Made by a program: the position numbers and the translations under genes. A stretch of DNA of 64,000 nucleotides from CAIKZJ01 sp041675325. GTDB taxonomy: Bacteria; Bacteroidota; Ignavibacteria; Tepidaquicellales; Tepidaquicellaceae. Position 1 is the first letter of the stretch. Every line of letters starts with the position of its first letter. The DNA lies in NCBI GenBank assembly GCA_041675325.1, contig JBAYUG010000001.1, positions 124,001-188,000 of the forward strand, in the 5' to 3' direction. Positions 44,612-54,522 of the stretch are shown here, piece by piece. Below the pieces are notes generated by a model, which did not search any database, was not told where the DNA came from, and saw only the letters and a list, made by a program, of their open reading frames with translations.

Positions 44612-45759
44612 TTCATGTCCTCCATTATTTTAACAACAAGCTCAGGGAATTTATTAAACAAGTTATCCTCCAACTTTCTATTTATATTGGATTCAAAATC
44701 TGTTATGTTTCTTTCACTAAAGAACCTTTTTACAGAATTCACAATTTCAGAAGGATTGTTTGGTTCGATTATATATCCAGTCTTGCTTTCTATAACATCT
44801 TCGGCAAGTCCCCCAACGTTAGTAACTATAACAGGCTTACCGAAACCATAAGCAATATTTAGAACACCGCTTTGCGTACCCGACAAATAAGGTAGAATAA
44901 CAATGTCTGCAATGGAATAATACTTGCCCACATCTTCGTTAGGAACAAATTTCTGTACAACTTTCACGTAATCTTTTATTCCAAGTGAATCAATCTGCCG
45001 GTAATATTTATCTGCTGATTCATAGAATTCACCGACAATGAGAAGTTTTGCTTTAGGATTAGATTCGATAATATCAGGAAAGGCATCCAATAAAACGTTC
45101 AATCCTTTGTATTTTCGGACATAACCAAAGAACAGTATTACATCATCATCTTTCGAAAAACCCAAAACTTCTTTTTGCTTTTTAACATCTATATTTTTAT
45201 CAAGATTGTAACAACCATATATAGGCAGAGTTGATTTGTAAACCTTTTTATGGGTGAAATTATTGAGCATGTTTTCAACTACGTTAGAAAGAGCAACAAA
45301 TGCATCGGCATTTTTGAGTCCAATGTTTGTTAAGAGCCTATCAACAAATCTTGCTTCATGAGATATAACGTTCTCTGTAATAAAAACTATTTTATTTCGA
45401 TAGTACTTTTTTATCAGTGATGAGATGACACGGTGCGAAGGTCCAAAGAAAGGATTCCACCAATCAAAAATAACAATATCTGCATTTTGAGCTTTTATGA
45501 ACTTAGCTGCTTTAAACCATGTAAAAGGATTTACGGAATTTATTAATCGAGTGCTTTTAACCTCTTTTATAACATGCCCGCTTGTATCGTTTTGTGTTGT
45601 TCCCGGAAATAAAATTGAGGGATACAATAGTTTGTAATTAACTATTGTAACATCGAATTTAACTTTTAGCAAATCATACAGGAACGAAACATAAAGTGAA
45701 TTTCCACCTCTGTAAGGATAAGCAGGACCAATTATGACAATTTTCTTCTTTTCTTTCAA
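44608..45759 (-). CDS. Glycosyltransferase family 4
   Basis: A 383-residue GT-B retaining glycosyltransferase. The N-terminal nucleotide-fold loop is 'IGPAYPYRGGNSLYVSFL'. The C-terminal domain has 'DDVILFFGYVRKYKGLNVLLDAF', 'IVILPYLSGTQSGVLNIAYGFGKPVIVTNVGG' and the EX7E-like region. First gene of the envelope glycan cluster that continues with GT9, the methyltransferase and the Omp85-family protein. Donor and acceptor cannot be told from the sequence. Confidence 0.9.
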   Translation of the reverse strand: MKEKKKIVIIGPAYPYRGGNSLYVSFLYDLLKVKFDVTIVNYKLLYPSILFPGTTQNDTSGHVIKEVKSTRLINSVNPFTWFKAAKFIKAQNADIVIFDWWNPFFGPSHRVISSLIKKYYRNKIVFITENVISHEARFVDRLLTNIGLKNADAFVALSNVVENMLNNFTHKKVYKSTLPIYGCYNLDKNIDVKKQKEVLGFSKDDDVILFFGYVRKYKGLNVLLDAFPDIIESNPKAKLLIVGEFYESADKYYRQIDSLGIKDYVKVVQKFVPNEDVGKYYSIADIVILPYLSGTQSGVLNIAYGFGKPVIVTNVGGLAEDVIESKTGYIIEPNNPSEIVNSVKRFFSERNITDFESNINRKLEDNLFNKFPELVVKIMEDMK

Positions 45760-45900
45760 CCCTTAAAAAATAATGTCACAATATAAATCTTATGAAAATC
45801 AATTGTAATTCAATTCTCATAATCAAATGCTTATCTCTGCAGACGACAGTAATAAACGATTAAAATAAACTGATATTTCCCAAAATAAGGAGATATGTTC

Positions 45901-47436
45901 TTATTTAACCAGAAGCATTTTAACAGTCTTTCTGAAGCTGTTAACAGTATAACTGAAATAATATACTCCGCTGGAATAATTACCCATATTCAAATTGTAT
46001 TCATAAAATCCTGGGCTGACATTATCTTTATTCTCTGTTTTTATGGTTTTTCCATTTGCATCATAGATTGAAATAGTCAGGTTTCCCCTTTCTTTAATTC
46101 CGAATTTAACTTTAGTTGACGGATTAAAAGGATTAGGGTAATTCTGTTCAAGAGTATATTCTTTTGGAATTTCAGAGCTTATATTAATAATTGCATCAGG
46201 ATGTACATAAAAACTCCATATTGCAGACCACTGACTTTCAGCAGTTCCTGCAATTGATTTCACTCTCCAGTAATAATTATTTCCACCAATTAATTTCCCT
46301 GCCGGAACGTTATACTGATTTGATGTTATATAAGCGTAATCCGTGAGTGTAGTAAAACTGCTGTTAGAAGCAATCTGCACAAAGTAACTTAATGCACCAG
46401 GAACAGATGTGAAAGTCAGACCCGGCTGTGTAGTAAGAATAGTTGAATTATTCAAAGGATAGACTAACTGAGGTGCGCTTAATGCAGCCCCGCCATTAGT
46501 TGTTTTCAGAATAATTCCGTTATACCCTAACAACCAACCTGTGCCCGGATTAACGAAATTAACATTGCATAACTGATAATTACCCGGCAGACCATCTATT
46601 ATATTCCAGGATTCTCCGTAATCAGTTGACTTCAATAATGTATTATCCCAACCCGTGACCCAACCCGTTCCTGTTTCAAAAAATTGAACGGAAAAAAGGT
46701 ATGAGGAAATTCCGGGAACAACTTTCCGAACCCAATTAGCGCCACCGTTAGTTGTTTTAACAATAACACCGTATGAACCGACTGCAATTCCTGTATTGAC
46801 GTTAAAGAAATAAACATCACGAAACCACGTAGGTTCATTCACGGTCTGTTGAATCCAGGTTTCACCTCCGTCCGATGTTTTAAAAATTTCATTATGGCTA
46901 CCGACGATGTATCCTGTATTATTATCCGGAAATGCCATTTGGAAAAACTCACTTGTTGTAAAACCTAAGTTTTTCTGAACCCAGTTCAATCCACCGTTTG
47001 TGGTTTTTGCAAAAAATTTCATGTCACCACAAACAAAACCAGTATCTGAATTTACAAATACAACATCCCATAAACCCCGACTGGAATTATATGCAGTAGT
47101 CCATGTTGTTCCTCCGTCACTGGTTTTGAGAAGAGTGCCGGTAGAGGTTAAATAATCTCCATACGAACCTGCAATCCAGCCTATTTCAGCATTCAGAAAC
47201 TGTATGCCACCGTAAGTATAAAAAGAAGGAACGATTACATTAATCCAATTACTACCTCCATTTGATGATTTCAAAACAGTATTCTGTCCGACAATCCAGC
47301 CGGAACCTTGATTGAAGAAGAAAGATTCACTGAGTATGTTATTTGTTCCACTGTACTGTGATGTCCAGTATTGAGAAAATAATGAAGGACAAATGAAGAA
47401 TGTAATTATTAAAATAACAAGTAATTTACTTTTCAT
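45901..47436 (-). CDS. T9SS-exported protein with Ycf48-like repeats (512 aa)
   Basis: The ATG at 47436 is preferred over the one 26 codons upstream, because it starts a clean signal peptide (MKSKLLVILIITFFICPSLFSQ). About seven repeats of the form 'GWIxG..LKTTNGGxNW' form a beta-propeller of the Ycf48/BNR type (residues about 25-315). An Fn3-like module follows (about 325-415), then the T9SS type A domain (NYPNPFNPSTKVKFGI). Exported propellers of this kind are common Ignavibacteria/Bacteroidota T9SS cargo; the function is unknown. Confidence 0.9.
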   Translation of the reverse strand: MKSKLLVILIITFFICPSLFSQYWTSQYSGTNNILSESFFFNQGSGWIVGQNTVLKSSNGGSNWINVIVPSFYTYGGIQFLNAEIGWIAGSYGDYLTSTGTLLKTSDGGTTWTTAYNSSRGLWDVVFVNSDTGFVCGDMKFFAKTTNGGLNWVQKNLGFTTSEFFQMAFPDNNTGYIVGSHNEIFKTSDGGETWIQQTVNEPTWFRDVYFFNVNTGIAVGSYGVIVKTTNGGANWVRKVVPGISSYLFSVQFFETGTGWVTGWDNTLLKSTDYGESWNIIDGLPGNYQLCNVNFVNPGTGWLLGYNGIILKTTNGGAALSAPQLVYPLNNSTILTTQPGLTFTSVPGALSYFVQIASNSSFTTLTDYAYITSNQYNVPAGKLIGGNNYYWRVKSIAGTAESQWSAIWSFYVHPDAIINISSEIPKEYTLEQNYPNPFNPSTKVKFGIKERGNLTISIYDANGKTIKTENKDNVSPGFYEYNLNMGNYSSGVYYFSYTVNSFRKTVKMLLVK

Positions 47437-47625
47437 GATTTTTAATAATTTAATTATAATAAAACTAATTATTCTCTTTTCAACATACAAGATATTATTT
47501 AGTGAGTACACCACTCGCGCTTTGCTTCATGAATAATTCACTCGGTAACAGGTATTACGACATTTATTGTCTCACTATAAATCAAAGCTGTTAAAATTAA
47601 GTTGCCTATAAAACGACTCTTTATA

Positions 47626-48633
47626 CTAATTCTCTTTTACAAATTTCATAGCCATATTTACATCGTTAGGGCTTCCTATAAATAAAGGAGTTCGCTGATG
47701 AAGACCGAGTGGTTCAATTTCAAGAATTCTGTTTTTGCCATCGGTTGCAATTCCTCCGGCTTGTTCAACAATAAATGCAAGCGGATTGGCTTCATACATT
47801 AAACGAAGCTTACCATTCTTATTCTTATCATCGGCAGGATAAATAAATATACCGCCGTATAAAAGATTCCTGTGAAAATCTGCGACAAGAGAACCGACGT
47901 ATCTTGATGAGTATGGTCTTCCGGTATCTTTATCAGGCTGCTTTAGGTAATCAATATATTTCTGTATTCCTTTTGACCATTTTGTGTAATTGCCTTCGTT
48001 AACAGAATATGTTTTTGATTTCCGGGGAATTTTCATGTTGTTATACGAAAGAAGAAACTCACCTACTGTTGGGTCAAGCGTAAATCCATGCACTCCGCTT
48101 CCTGCGGTATAAACCATGATAGTACTTGAACCATAAACCACGTACCCTGCTGCAACTTGTTTTAAACCAACCTGCAAACAATCTCTCATTTCACCTGGTC
48201 CATGTGCAGATAATCTTTTATAAACCGAAAAGATTGTTCCTATTGATATATTGGCATCAATATTTGAAGAGCCGTCCAAGGGATCAAAATGAATAATGTA
48301 TTTGTGAGAATAGTCATTGTAAACTTCATCAATCGGCACAAATGTTTCTTCTTCTTCGGAACAGAGCGCACAGGCATGACCGCCCAATTTCATAATGTTT
48401 TTCAACGTATCGTTTGCATAAACATCAAGCTTTTTCACTTCCTCACCCTGAACATTCTCATCTCCCGTCAAGCCAAGGATATCTATTAATCCTGCACGGT
48501 TTACCTCCAGTGATATTACTTTGCACGCAAGTGCAATATCGCTTAGCAAATCTGATAATTGTCCTGTCGCTTCAGGAATTTTTCTTTCCTCTGCAATTAT
48601 ATGACGGTATAGTGTAGTAAGCCTATTTATCAT
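47626..48633 (-). CDS. fbp: Fructose-1,6-bisphosphatase class I
   Basis: Gluconeogenic enzyme that hydrolyses fructose-1,6-bisphosphate. The metal-binding motif 'FDPLDGSSNIDANISIGTIF' and the substrate region 'YEANPLAFIVEQAGG' are present, and 335 residues is normal. A strong GGAGG ribosome binding site lies six bases before the ATG (48640-48644), unlike most genes here. It follows radA after 23 bases and may be co-transcribed with it. Confidence 0.97.
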   Translation of the reverse strand: MINRLTTLYRHIIAEERKIPEATGQLSDLLSDIALACKVISLEVNRAGLIDILGLTGDENVQGEEVKKLDVYANDTLKNIMKLGGHACALCSEEEETFVPIDEVYNDYSHKYIIHFDPLDGSSNIDANISIGTIFSVYKRLSAHGPGEMRDCLQVGLKQVAAGYVVYGSSTIMVYTAGSGVHGFTLDPTVGEFLLSYNNMKIPRKSKTYSVNEGNYTKWSKGIQKYIDYLKQPDKDTGRPYSSRYVGSLVADFHRNLLYGGIFIYPADDKNKNGKLRLMYEANPLAFIVEQAGGIATDGKNRILEIEPLGLHQRTPLFIGSPNDVNMAMKFVKEN

Positions 48634-48656
48634 TTATGACCTCCAATAGATAAAAT

Positions 48657-50024
48657 TTAAAATAAGACAGTGACAGCGTCCTTGATTTTTTCAACACCAA
48701 CTATTTCTATTTTAAATTTCTTTAAATTAATGTTTTTAATATTATTCTTAGGCAGTAATATTCTTTTGAAGCCAAGTTTTTCGGCTTCGTTGATTCTTTT
48801 TTCAACACTTGAGATTGTCCGGATTTCCCCTGCCAGACCTACTTCTCCGATGATAACGGTTTCAGAGTCAACCGGAATATCTTTCGCAGAAGAATATATA
48901 CTCATAGCTGCTGCAAGGTCGACGGCTGTTTCATCAATTTTAACACCGCCGGCAATATTCAGAAAAACATCATGCTTATTCAAAAATAAGCCAAGTTTTT
49001 TCTCGACTACAGCATTAAGAATACTTAAGCGTTTGTAGTCAAAACCCATTGCTGTTCTTTGCGGAACACCATAAGAACTTGTGGAAACAAGCGCCTGTAC
49101 TTCTATAAGTATAGGACGCGTTCCTTCTATAGCTGAAGAGATAACGCATCCTGAAGCACCGTAATTTCTTTGAGATAGAAAGACTTCGCTTGGATTAGTG
49201 ACTTCTTTCAATCCTTTCTCAGTCATTTCGAAGATGCCTATTTCATTGGTTGACCCAAAACGATTTTTTATGCCTCGTAGAATTCTGTAAAAGTGTGTGC
49301 GTTCACCTTCAAATTGCAATACGACATCAACCATGTGTTCGATAACCTTTGGACCTGCTATTGTTCCGTCTTTTGTAATATGACCAACGAGAAAGACGGG
49401 GATATTTGTAGTTTTTGCAATTTTAATCAGATAAGATGTTGACTCTCTAAGTTGAGATATTGTGCCAGGTGAGCTTTCAAGCTCGGGCAGAAATACGGTC
49501 TGTATGGAATCGATAACAACAAAATCAGGACGTTCAATTTGAATAGCAGAGTGGATTGTATCGAGATTTGTTTCAGGTAAAACAAAGAAGTTGTTTACCT
49601 TTACACCAAGCCTGTCGGCTCTCATTTTAATCTGTGAAGCAGATTCCTCGCCACTAACATACAGAAATTTCTTATCGTGCAGGTTTCCTGCAATCTGAAG
49701 CATAAGCGTGGATTTTCCTATTCCCGGATCACCGCCAATTAGAATAACCGAGCCCTTAACAATGCCACCACCGAGTACACGGTCAAGCTCATTTATCTTT
49801 GTGGTATTTCTGTTTCCGTTTTGTTCGTGAACAATGTTTTCGAGTGACTGAATTTTGTCTTTAATACTTTTATCAGAAATTGCCTTGCCGGTTTTTAGCT
49901 TACGGTGTTCGAGGAGAATTTCCTCAAACGTGTTCCATTGCTCACATGAAGGACACTTTCCTGTCCAGCGTGGCGAGGAATAGCCGCAATTCTGACAAAC
50001 GAAATTTGTTTTGGTTTTAGACAA
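48657..50024 (-). CDS. radA: DNA repair protein RadA
   Basis: RecA-like ATPase that promotes branch migration in homologous recombination. An N-terminal zinc finger (CQNCG...CPSC, residues about 10-27) is followed by Walker A 'GGDPGIGKST', the RadA-specific 'KNRFG' motif and a Lon-like C-terminal domain ('NIAGGVKIDETAVDLAAAMSIYSS'). The 455-residue length is typical. It starts with TTG at 50024. Confidence 0.97.
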   Translation of the reverse strand: MSKTKTNFVCQNCGYSSPRWTGKCPSCEQWNTFEEILLEHRKLKTGKAISDKSIKDKIQSLENIVHEQNGNRNTTKINELDRVLGGGIVKGSVILIGGDPGIGKSTLMLQIAGNLHDKKFLYVSGEESASQIKMRADRLGVKVNNFFVLPETNLDTIHSAIQIERPDFVVIDSIQTVFLPELESSPGTISQLRESTSYLIKIAKTTNIPVFLVGHITKDGTIAGPKVIEHMVDVVLQFEGERTHFYRILRGIKNRFGSTNEIGIFEMTEKGLKEVTNPSEVFLSQRNYGASGCVISSAIEGTRPILIEVQALVSTSSYGVPQRTAMGFDYKRLSILNAVVEKKLGLFLNKHDVFLNIAGGVKIDETAVDLAAAMSIYSSAKDIPVDSETVIIGEVGLAGEIRTISSVEKRINEAEKLGFKRILLPKNNIKNINLKKFKIEIVGVEKIKDAVTVLF

Positions 50025-50183
50025 AGCTGATAAATAATTATTTAAATGTAAAACAAAAAAATGTTTTATTAAAGGGAATTAAATGTTCTTGCTCAATAAA
50101 TAGGGAAAGTAAATTATTAACTTATAATATGTTTTAAAATTAGGGTAATTATTATATTGAATCAGTTTAGTTTATTATTTAAC

Positions 50184-50198
50184 TGTAATTAAATTACA
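50184..50198. promoter_or_regulatory. 15-bp palindrome upstream of the DUF3788 gene
   Basis: TGTAATT-A-AATTACA is a perfect inverted repeat ending nine bases before the ATG at 50208. Its position suits an operator, but AT-rich chance is possible. Confidence 0.4.
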
Positions 50199-50207
50199 AC
50201 AATTAAT

Positions 50208-50627
50208 ATGGATACAAGCATCTTCATGGATAAATCTCAAAAGCCAAGTGATAAAGATTTAAAATCAGGACTTGGAAAAACCTATGCTATCTGGCGCTTA
50301 ATTTCAGAATACGTTAATTCAAAAAACTCTCTTTTTATAAACGAATGGAATTATCCTGGAGTAAAATACGGATGGAGTTTCAGAATAAAGGACAAGAAAA
50401 GAGCAATTATATATTTGCTGCCGAGAAAAGATTACTTTAAAGTTGCTTTTGTTTTTGGGCAGAAAGCAACTGACGAGATCAACAACAGCAATATTTCAGA
50501 AGGGATAAAAGAAGAACTACGGGCAGCAAGGGTTTATGCAGAGGGTAGAGGAATAAGGATTGATGTAAAAAGCAAAGAAGTATTTAAAGACATTAAACAA
50601 TTAGTAAACATTAAACTTTCCCATTAA
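50208..50627 (+). CDS. DUF3788 family protein (139 aa)
   Basis: A small cytosolic protein with the layout of the DUF3788 family: 'WRLISEYVN', 'EWNYPGVKYGWSFRIKDKKRAIIYLLPRKDYFKVAFVFG' and a C-terminal 'GRGIRIDVKSKE'. The family has no established function that I know of. One base separates it from the following VOC gene, so they form a small operon. Confidence 0.85.
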   Translation: MDTSIFMDKSQKPSDKDLKSGLGKTYAIWRLISEYVNSKNSLFINEWNYPGVKYGWSFRIKDKKRAIIYLLPRKDYFKVAFVFGQKATDEINNSNISEGIKEELRAARVYAEGRGIRIDVKSKEVFKDIKQLVNIKLSH

Positions 50628-50628
50628 T

Positions 50629-51042
50629 ATGAAAAAAGTAACAGGTATTGGCGGAATCTTTTTCAAATGCAAAGATCCGGAAAAAATAAAAGAATGGTAT
50701 AAAATACATTTAGGTTTGAATACCGACAAATACGGTACAAGCTTTGAGTCACGTCAAAGTGACAAACCCAACCTGAAAGAATTCCTGCAATGGAGCCCTT
50801 TTCCTGACTCTACAGAATACTTTAGACCATCTGAAAAGGAATTTATGATAAACTACAGAGTCGAAGATTTGGAGAACTTGGTTAACGAACTCAGAAATTC
50901 CGGCGTTACAATAACAGACGAAATTGAAACGTACGAGTACGGTAAATTCGTACACATTTTAGATATTGAAGGCAATAAAATTGAGCTATGGGAACCTAAC
51001 GATAGCGAATATGAGAAAATAGCGGATGGCAAAACAAAGTAG
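50629..51042 (+). CDS. VOC-superfamily (glyoxalase/bleomycin-resistance-like) protein
   Basis: A 137-residue protein with the beta-alpha-beta-beta-beta layout of one VOC dimer half-site pair: 'GIGGIFFKCKDPEKIKEWYKIHLGL', 'FMINYRVEDLENLVNELRNSGV' and 'YGKFVHILDIEGNKIELWEP'. Metal ligands His and Glu near the C-terminus (H in 'KFVHILD', E in 'IELWEP') are present. Substrate unknown. It is probably co-transcribed with DUF3788. Confidence 0.88.
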   Translation: MKKVTGIGGIFFKCKDPEKIKEWYKIHLGLNTDKYGTSFESRQSDKPNLKEFLQWSPFPDSTEYFRPSEKEFMINYRVEDLENLVNELRNSGVTITDEIETYEYGKFVHILDIEGNKIELWEPNDSEYEKIADGKTK

Positions 51043-51347
51043 CAATTAAGTAAAAAACATCCCTTTCTTCCTGACTTCGACACCTTTTTCTTTGTAAAAA
51101 TATAGGGTGTCCTATTGATAAAATCCGAAAAACCTTCATTTCTTGATTAAATACATAATTTTTTAAGTACTTAGAGTAAATTAGGCATATATAGCAGGGT
51201 AATTTTAAGCTATTTTTGCAGTATTTGCATATCGCAGGCATATCGCAGGCATATCGCAGGCATATCGCAGGCATAGAAAAAAAGTGACTATTTGAGGAAT
51301 TAGGGAAGATTTATGAGAGAGAAACAAGGCAACTGACAAGTAAAAGA
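51043..51347. other. Intergenic spacer with an 11-bp tandem array
   Basis: Between the convergent VOC and carboxypeptidase genes no real gene is seen; minus-strand frames over the array read the repeat in different frames. Apart from the array at 51227-51276 nothing is recognised. Confidence 0.6.
51227..51276. repeat. Four perfect 11-bp tandem units
   Basis: gcatatcgcag is repeated four times without change (51227-51270) and followed by gcatag. A degenerate unit (ggcatatatagcagg) lies near 51184. The 11-bp period equals that of the arrays at 24651 and 40101, but the motif is different. Confidence 0.92.
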
Positions 51348-51379
51348 AAGTCCCTTTCCTCTAACGAGAAAAGGGACTT
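51348..51379 (-). terminator. Carboxypeptidase gene terminator
   Basis: A 10-bp stem (aagtcccttt / aaagggactt) with inner ctc/gag pairing lies about 35 bases after the stop of the minus-strand gene. It is followed on that strand by a T-containing tail. Confidence 0.75.
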
Positions 51380-51412
51380 AAAAGAGAATTTATACTTAAT
51401 TTGAATACTATG

Positions 51413-53827
51413 TTATTTTACGAGTGCCATACGTCTGATTTCAGAATACTCACCAGCGTTTATCTTTACAAAATATATACCGCTATTTTGCAAACCTGCA
51501 TCCCAGTTTATTGAATATTTACCGGGTTGCACCTCGCTATTTACAAGAGTTTTGATTTCGCGTCCAAGAACATCGAAAATTACAATTTTTACGAACGATG
51601 CTTTAGCTATGTCAAATTTTATATTGGTAACGGGATTAAACGGGTTCGGGTAGTTCTGGTACAAATTAAAGCGTTCAGGAATTTCATTGGAGATGCCCGA
51701 AATTGATGTTGGGGTGTTTGTATAGTCAACAACCTTGAAATCATCGTAAGTAAATCCGTCACCGGGTTCACCGGAATCAGTGTACATTGTAAATCTGAAC
51801 TTAACATTTTGATTTACGTATGCATTAAGGTTAACGCTTTCCTTAACCCATGATTTAATTCCTGAAAATGACGGTTGTCCGCCACCAGTAACAGTATATT
51901 TACCGGGGAGACTTGTCCATGTAGTTCCGTTGTTTGAAGTAATTTGTACTCTTGCATAATCGTAAACAGTTGATGTAGATCTTTCAAGCGCCCATTTAGC
52001 AAAGAACTCAAGACGCGGATTGACAGTGTTTGCAAGATTAATTGCATTTGTTGTAGTGAACTGATTGTTAGTACTGTTTTTAGTGTTGCCATATCTTGAA
52101 TCGGAGAAAGCTTTTGAGCCGCTCCACGAATCACAGAAGGTAGTATCCCATTGAATCTGATTTCCGCTTCTTGTCCAGTTGCCTATACCGGTTTCAGCAT
52201 TATCAAAGAAAAGTACATTAGTTTTTCCAACAACAACTTTTATGGTATCGACATTTACTTCTACACCTTCCTGTTTTACGCTTGCGATAAATGAAATTTC
52301 GTCAAGAAGTGCGGCATCATTATTTAACTTAAATGAAAAAGGAACAGTATTTGATTTTATCTGCCGCGTTTGTATGCTGTCATAATTAATGCTCGATAAT
52401 ATTGGTGATATATTTGGATAATTTGTAGTAAGTGTTACAGAGACATTTTTGGCTGTTTGAGAAAGCCCTTTATTTTTAACACCAACCTGAAGGAAGAGAG
52501 TATCATTCTTTTCGGCATATCCTTTTCCTGTAACAGAATAATTCTGCATATCAACCATGCTGCCTCCGACATAAGAAAGATACTTGAACATTTTCAGATT
52601 AACTGAAGCAATTGGGATTATCTCACTTTGTGATGGCCAAAATCCTGAACCTGCGCATTCAACAACCCAACACATAGAACCAATAGACTGAAAATAATCT
52701 CTTGTTGTGCCGTTTGATGTGTATGAAAGCATCTGGGAAACTGTACCAAAAAGATAATAAGTGCCGGATGTGAAATCGTTTGCAAACTCAGAATATTTAT
52801 CGAACACAATTATTGAATCAGCATAACCATAAGGATTCAAAACTCTTTCCGCAACAGAATGCATAGAGAAAGCAATCTTAGGATGGATAGTATTTACAAA
52901 ATTCTGAATACCTGAAATCTCAGGTTCTGATGCTGCTGATGGACCCCGATAAGTATCAGATGACGGAGTTCCGCTTGAACCGCTATTATCATAGGCCCAT
53001 TTGTAGGCATAGTTTCTATTTAAATCTACACCATAAGAGCCACTGTTATTACGGCGATTTTTTCTCCAGCTACCGCCGCCATTTGGATTAGTTTGCTGAT
53101 TGTATGCATAGCCATCGGGATTTACTACAGGAATAAAGTATATTTCTCTGTTGTTTACCAAATATGCGGCTTCCGGATTTGTAGCATAGTTATCAAGCAG
53201 CCAATACATAAAATACATAAGTGAAGCCATGCCTTGCGGTTCGCGAGCATGGTGCAGACCGTCAAAATAAATTGCAGATTCTGTCGCGGATTCATTTACA
53301 TCAGGATTATCTGAGATTTTAACAGCCCAAACCTTGCGGCCTTCTGTAGTTGTAGCTATTTCCTGTTTGAGAGAAATCAGGTTTGGATACTGAAGTCTCA
53401 TTGAATCAAGTTTTTGAACAACCTCAGTATATGTATAATAACCTCCCATGCTTCCATATCCAAAGCTATTTACATTGTCAAGTGATTTAGTGTTTTCTGC
53501 AACTTGTAGTTCTGCAAATGTAGAAGCAGGTCTGTTTGCATAGTATTCGTCCATATCCGGAATAGTCACTTCATTTCTCAAACCCGTGCTATAAAGCTTA
53601 CCGAGTTCAATCTGATTAATTACGATTGTAATCCCATCGCTGATACTTCCACGATAATGTTCAACGTCAATATCATTTAATTGAAGTGTTTTAATATCAT
53701 CAAATGAGTTTATAAAAACCTTTACGGTGCTGTATCGTTCAAGCGGAGTCTTATCTGATTGAATGCTCTTGAAAGAGAATGAAAAAATCAGGGTTACGGC
53801 GAGAATTAATAATAATTTAATTTTCAT
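51413..53827 (-). CDS. T9SS-exported M14 zinc carboxypeptidase (804 aa)
   Basis: Secreted metallopeptidase. After a signal peptide (about 1-20) and propeptide-like region, the M14 domain (about 130-420) shows zinc ligands H193 and E196 in 'HHAREPQG', H323 in 'FSMHS', and a likely catalytic E390 in 'VVECAGSGFWPS'. A CARDB-like segment and a jelly-roll module ('DNAETGIGNWTRSGNQIQW') follow, then the T9SS type A domain (NYPNPFNPVTNI). It probably trims peptides outside the cell or at the surface. Family members remove C-terminal residues; specificity is not visible. Confidence 0.93.
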   Translation of the reverse strand: MKIKLLLILAVTLIFSFSFKSIQSDKTPLERYSTVKVFINSFDDIKTLQLNDIDVEHYRGSISDGITIVINQIELGKLYSTGLRNEVTIPDMDEYYANRPASTFAELQVAENTKSLDNVNSFGYGSMGGYYTYTEVVQKLDSMRLQYPNLISLKQEIATTTEGRKVWAVKISDNPDVNESATESAIYFDGLHHAREPQGMASLMYFMYWLLDNYATNPEAAYLVNNREIYFIPVVNPDGYAYNQQTNPNGGGSWRKNRRNNSGSYGVDLNRNYAYKWAYDNSGSSGTPSSDTYRGPSAASEPEISGIQNFVNTIHPKIAFSMHSVAERVLNPYGYADSIIVFDKYSEFANDFTSGTYYLFGTVSQMLSYTSNGTTRDYFQSIGSMCWVVECAGSGFWPSQSEIIPIASVNLKMFKYLSYVGGSMVDMQNYSVTGKGYAEKNDTLFLQVGVKNKGLSQTAKNVSVTLTTNYPNISPILSSINYDSIQTRQIKSNTVPFSFKLNNDAALLDEISFIASVKQEGVEVNVDTIKVVVGKTNVLFFDNAETGIGNWTRSGNQIQWDTTFCDSWSGSKAFSDSRYGNTKNSTNNQFTTTNAINLANTVNPRLEFFAKWALERSTSTVYDYARVQITSNNGTTWTSLPGKYTVTGGGQPSFSGIKSWVKESVNLNAYVNQNVKFRFTMYTDSGEPGDGFTYDDFKVVDYTNTPTSISGISNEIPERFNLYQNYPNPFNPVTNIKFDIAKASFVKIVIFDVLGREIKTLVNSEVQPGKYSINWDAGLQNSGIYFVKINAGEYSEIRRMALVK

Positions 53828-53892
53828 TTTTTGTGTTTATTTAGAATCTTATTATACTAAATTATAAAATTTGTACAGCGATAACAAGTATA

Positions 53893-54513
53893 TTAATTAG
53901 TGAATATTGCGTTCTTTTCAAGTGCTTTTTTAAGCAAAACAGAATACTCTTCGTTGGAAACCTCAATACAGCCGAATGATTCAAAAACCGGGGTCTTCAT
54001 CTGGATATCGAATAATTTAAAATTATTATTCAGGAGAATATCATAAAGCTTTAGAACACAAACTTTTGAGGCGCTGCTTTTAAGATGAAACATTGACTCT
54101 CCGAAGAAAGCAGACCTATATGCAACACCGTATAGACCTCCGACTAACTTCCCTTCAAAATATGCTTCGACGCTGTGTGCATAGCCTTTATTGTAGAGTT
54201 CGAGATATAGTCTTACAATTTCACTTGTTATCCATGTGTCACCATGAAGAAGTGCGCAATGTTTAATTACTGAATAAAAGTTATTATCGATCTTTACTTC
54301 AAAGAGTTGTTTGTGAACTATCTGTTTAAGAGAGCGAGATATATTAAGATGATTTTTAACTAAAGGTAGAATGGCTCTGGGTGTATGATTAAACCAACTT
54401 ACAAGACCATCTTCATCACCAAGAGGGAAATAACCTTTTGCGTAGGCATAGATGACGTCTTTATATGTTAAGGAGTCGGGTTCAATAGTTGTACCCAGAT
54501 AATTATAAGGCAT
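53893..54513 (-). CDS. aat: Leucyl/phenylalanyl-tRNA-protein transferase
   Basis: Adds Leu or Phe to the N-terminus of proteins with basic N-termini, feeding the N-degron pathway. Hallmarks are 'AYAKGYFPLGDEDGLVSWFNHTPRAILPL' near the N-terminus, then 'TWITSEIVRLYLELYNKGYAHSVE' and 'GVAYRSAFFGESMFH'. The 206 residues are slightly short but complete. It is nine bases after ubiX. Confidence 0.95.
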   Translation of the reverse strand: MPYNYLGTTIEPDSLTYKDVIYAYAKGYFPLGDEDGLVSWFNHTPRAILPLVKNHLNISRSLKQIVHKQLFEVKIDNNFYSVIKHCALLHGDTWITSEIVRLYLELYNKGYAHSVEAYFEGKLVGGLYGVAYRSAFFGESMFHLKSSASKVCVLKLYDILLNNNFKLFDIQMKTPVFESFGCIEVSNEEYSVLLKKALEKNAIFTN

Positions 54514-54522
54514 ATCAGGAAA

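Noticed and set aside
47437..47514. Longer start for the Ycf48-like T9SS protein
   Set aside because: The 26 extra residues would hide the signal peptide; the ATG at 47436 gives a standard one.
51227..51276. Possible CRISPR array
   Set aside because: Units are 11 bp and directly adjacent, with no spacers and no cas genes in the window.
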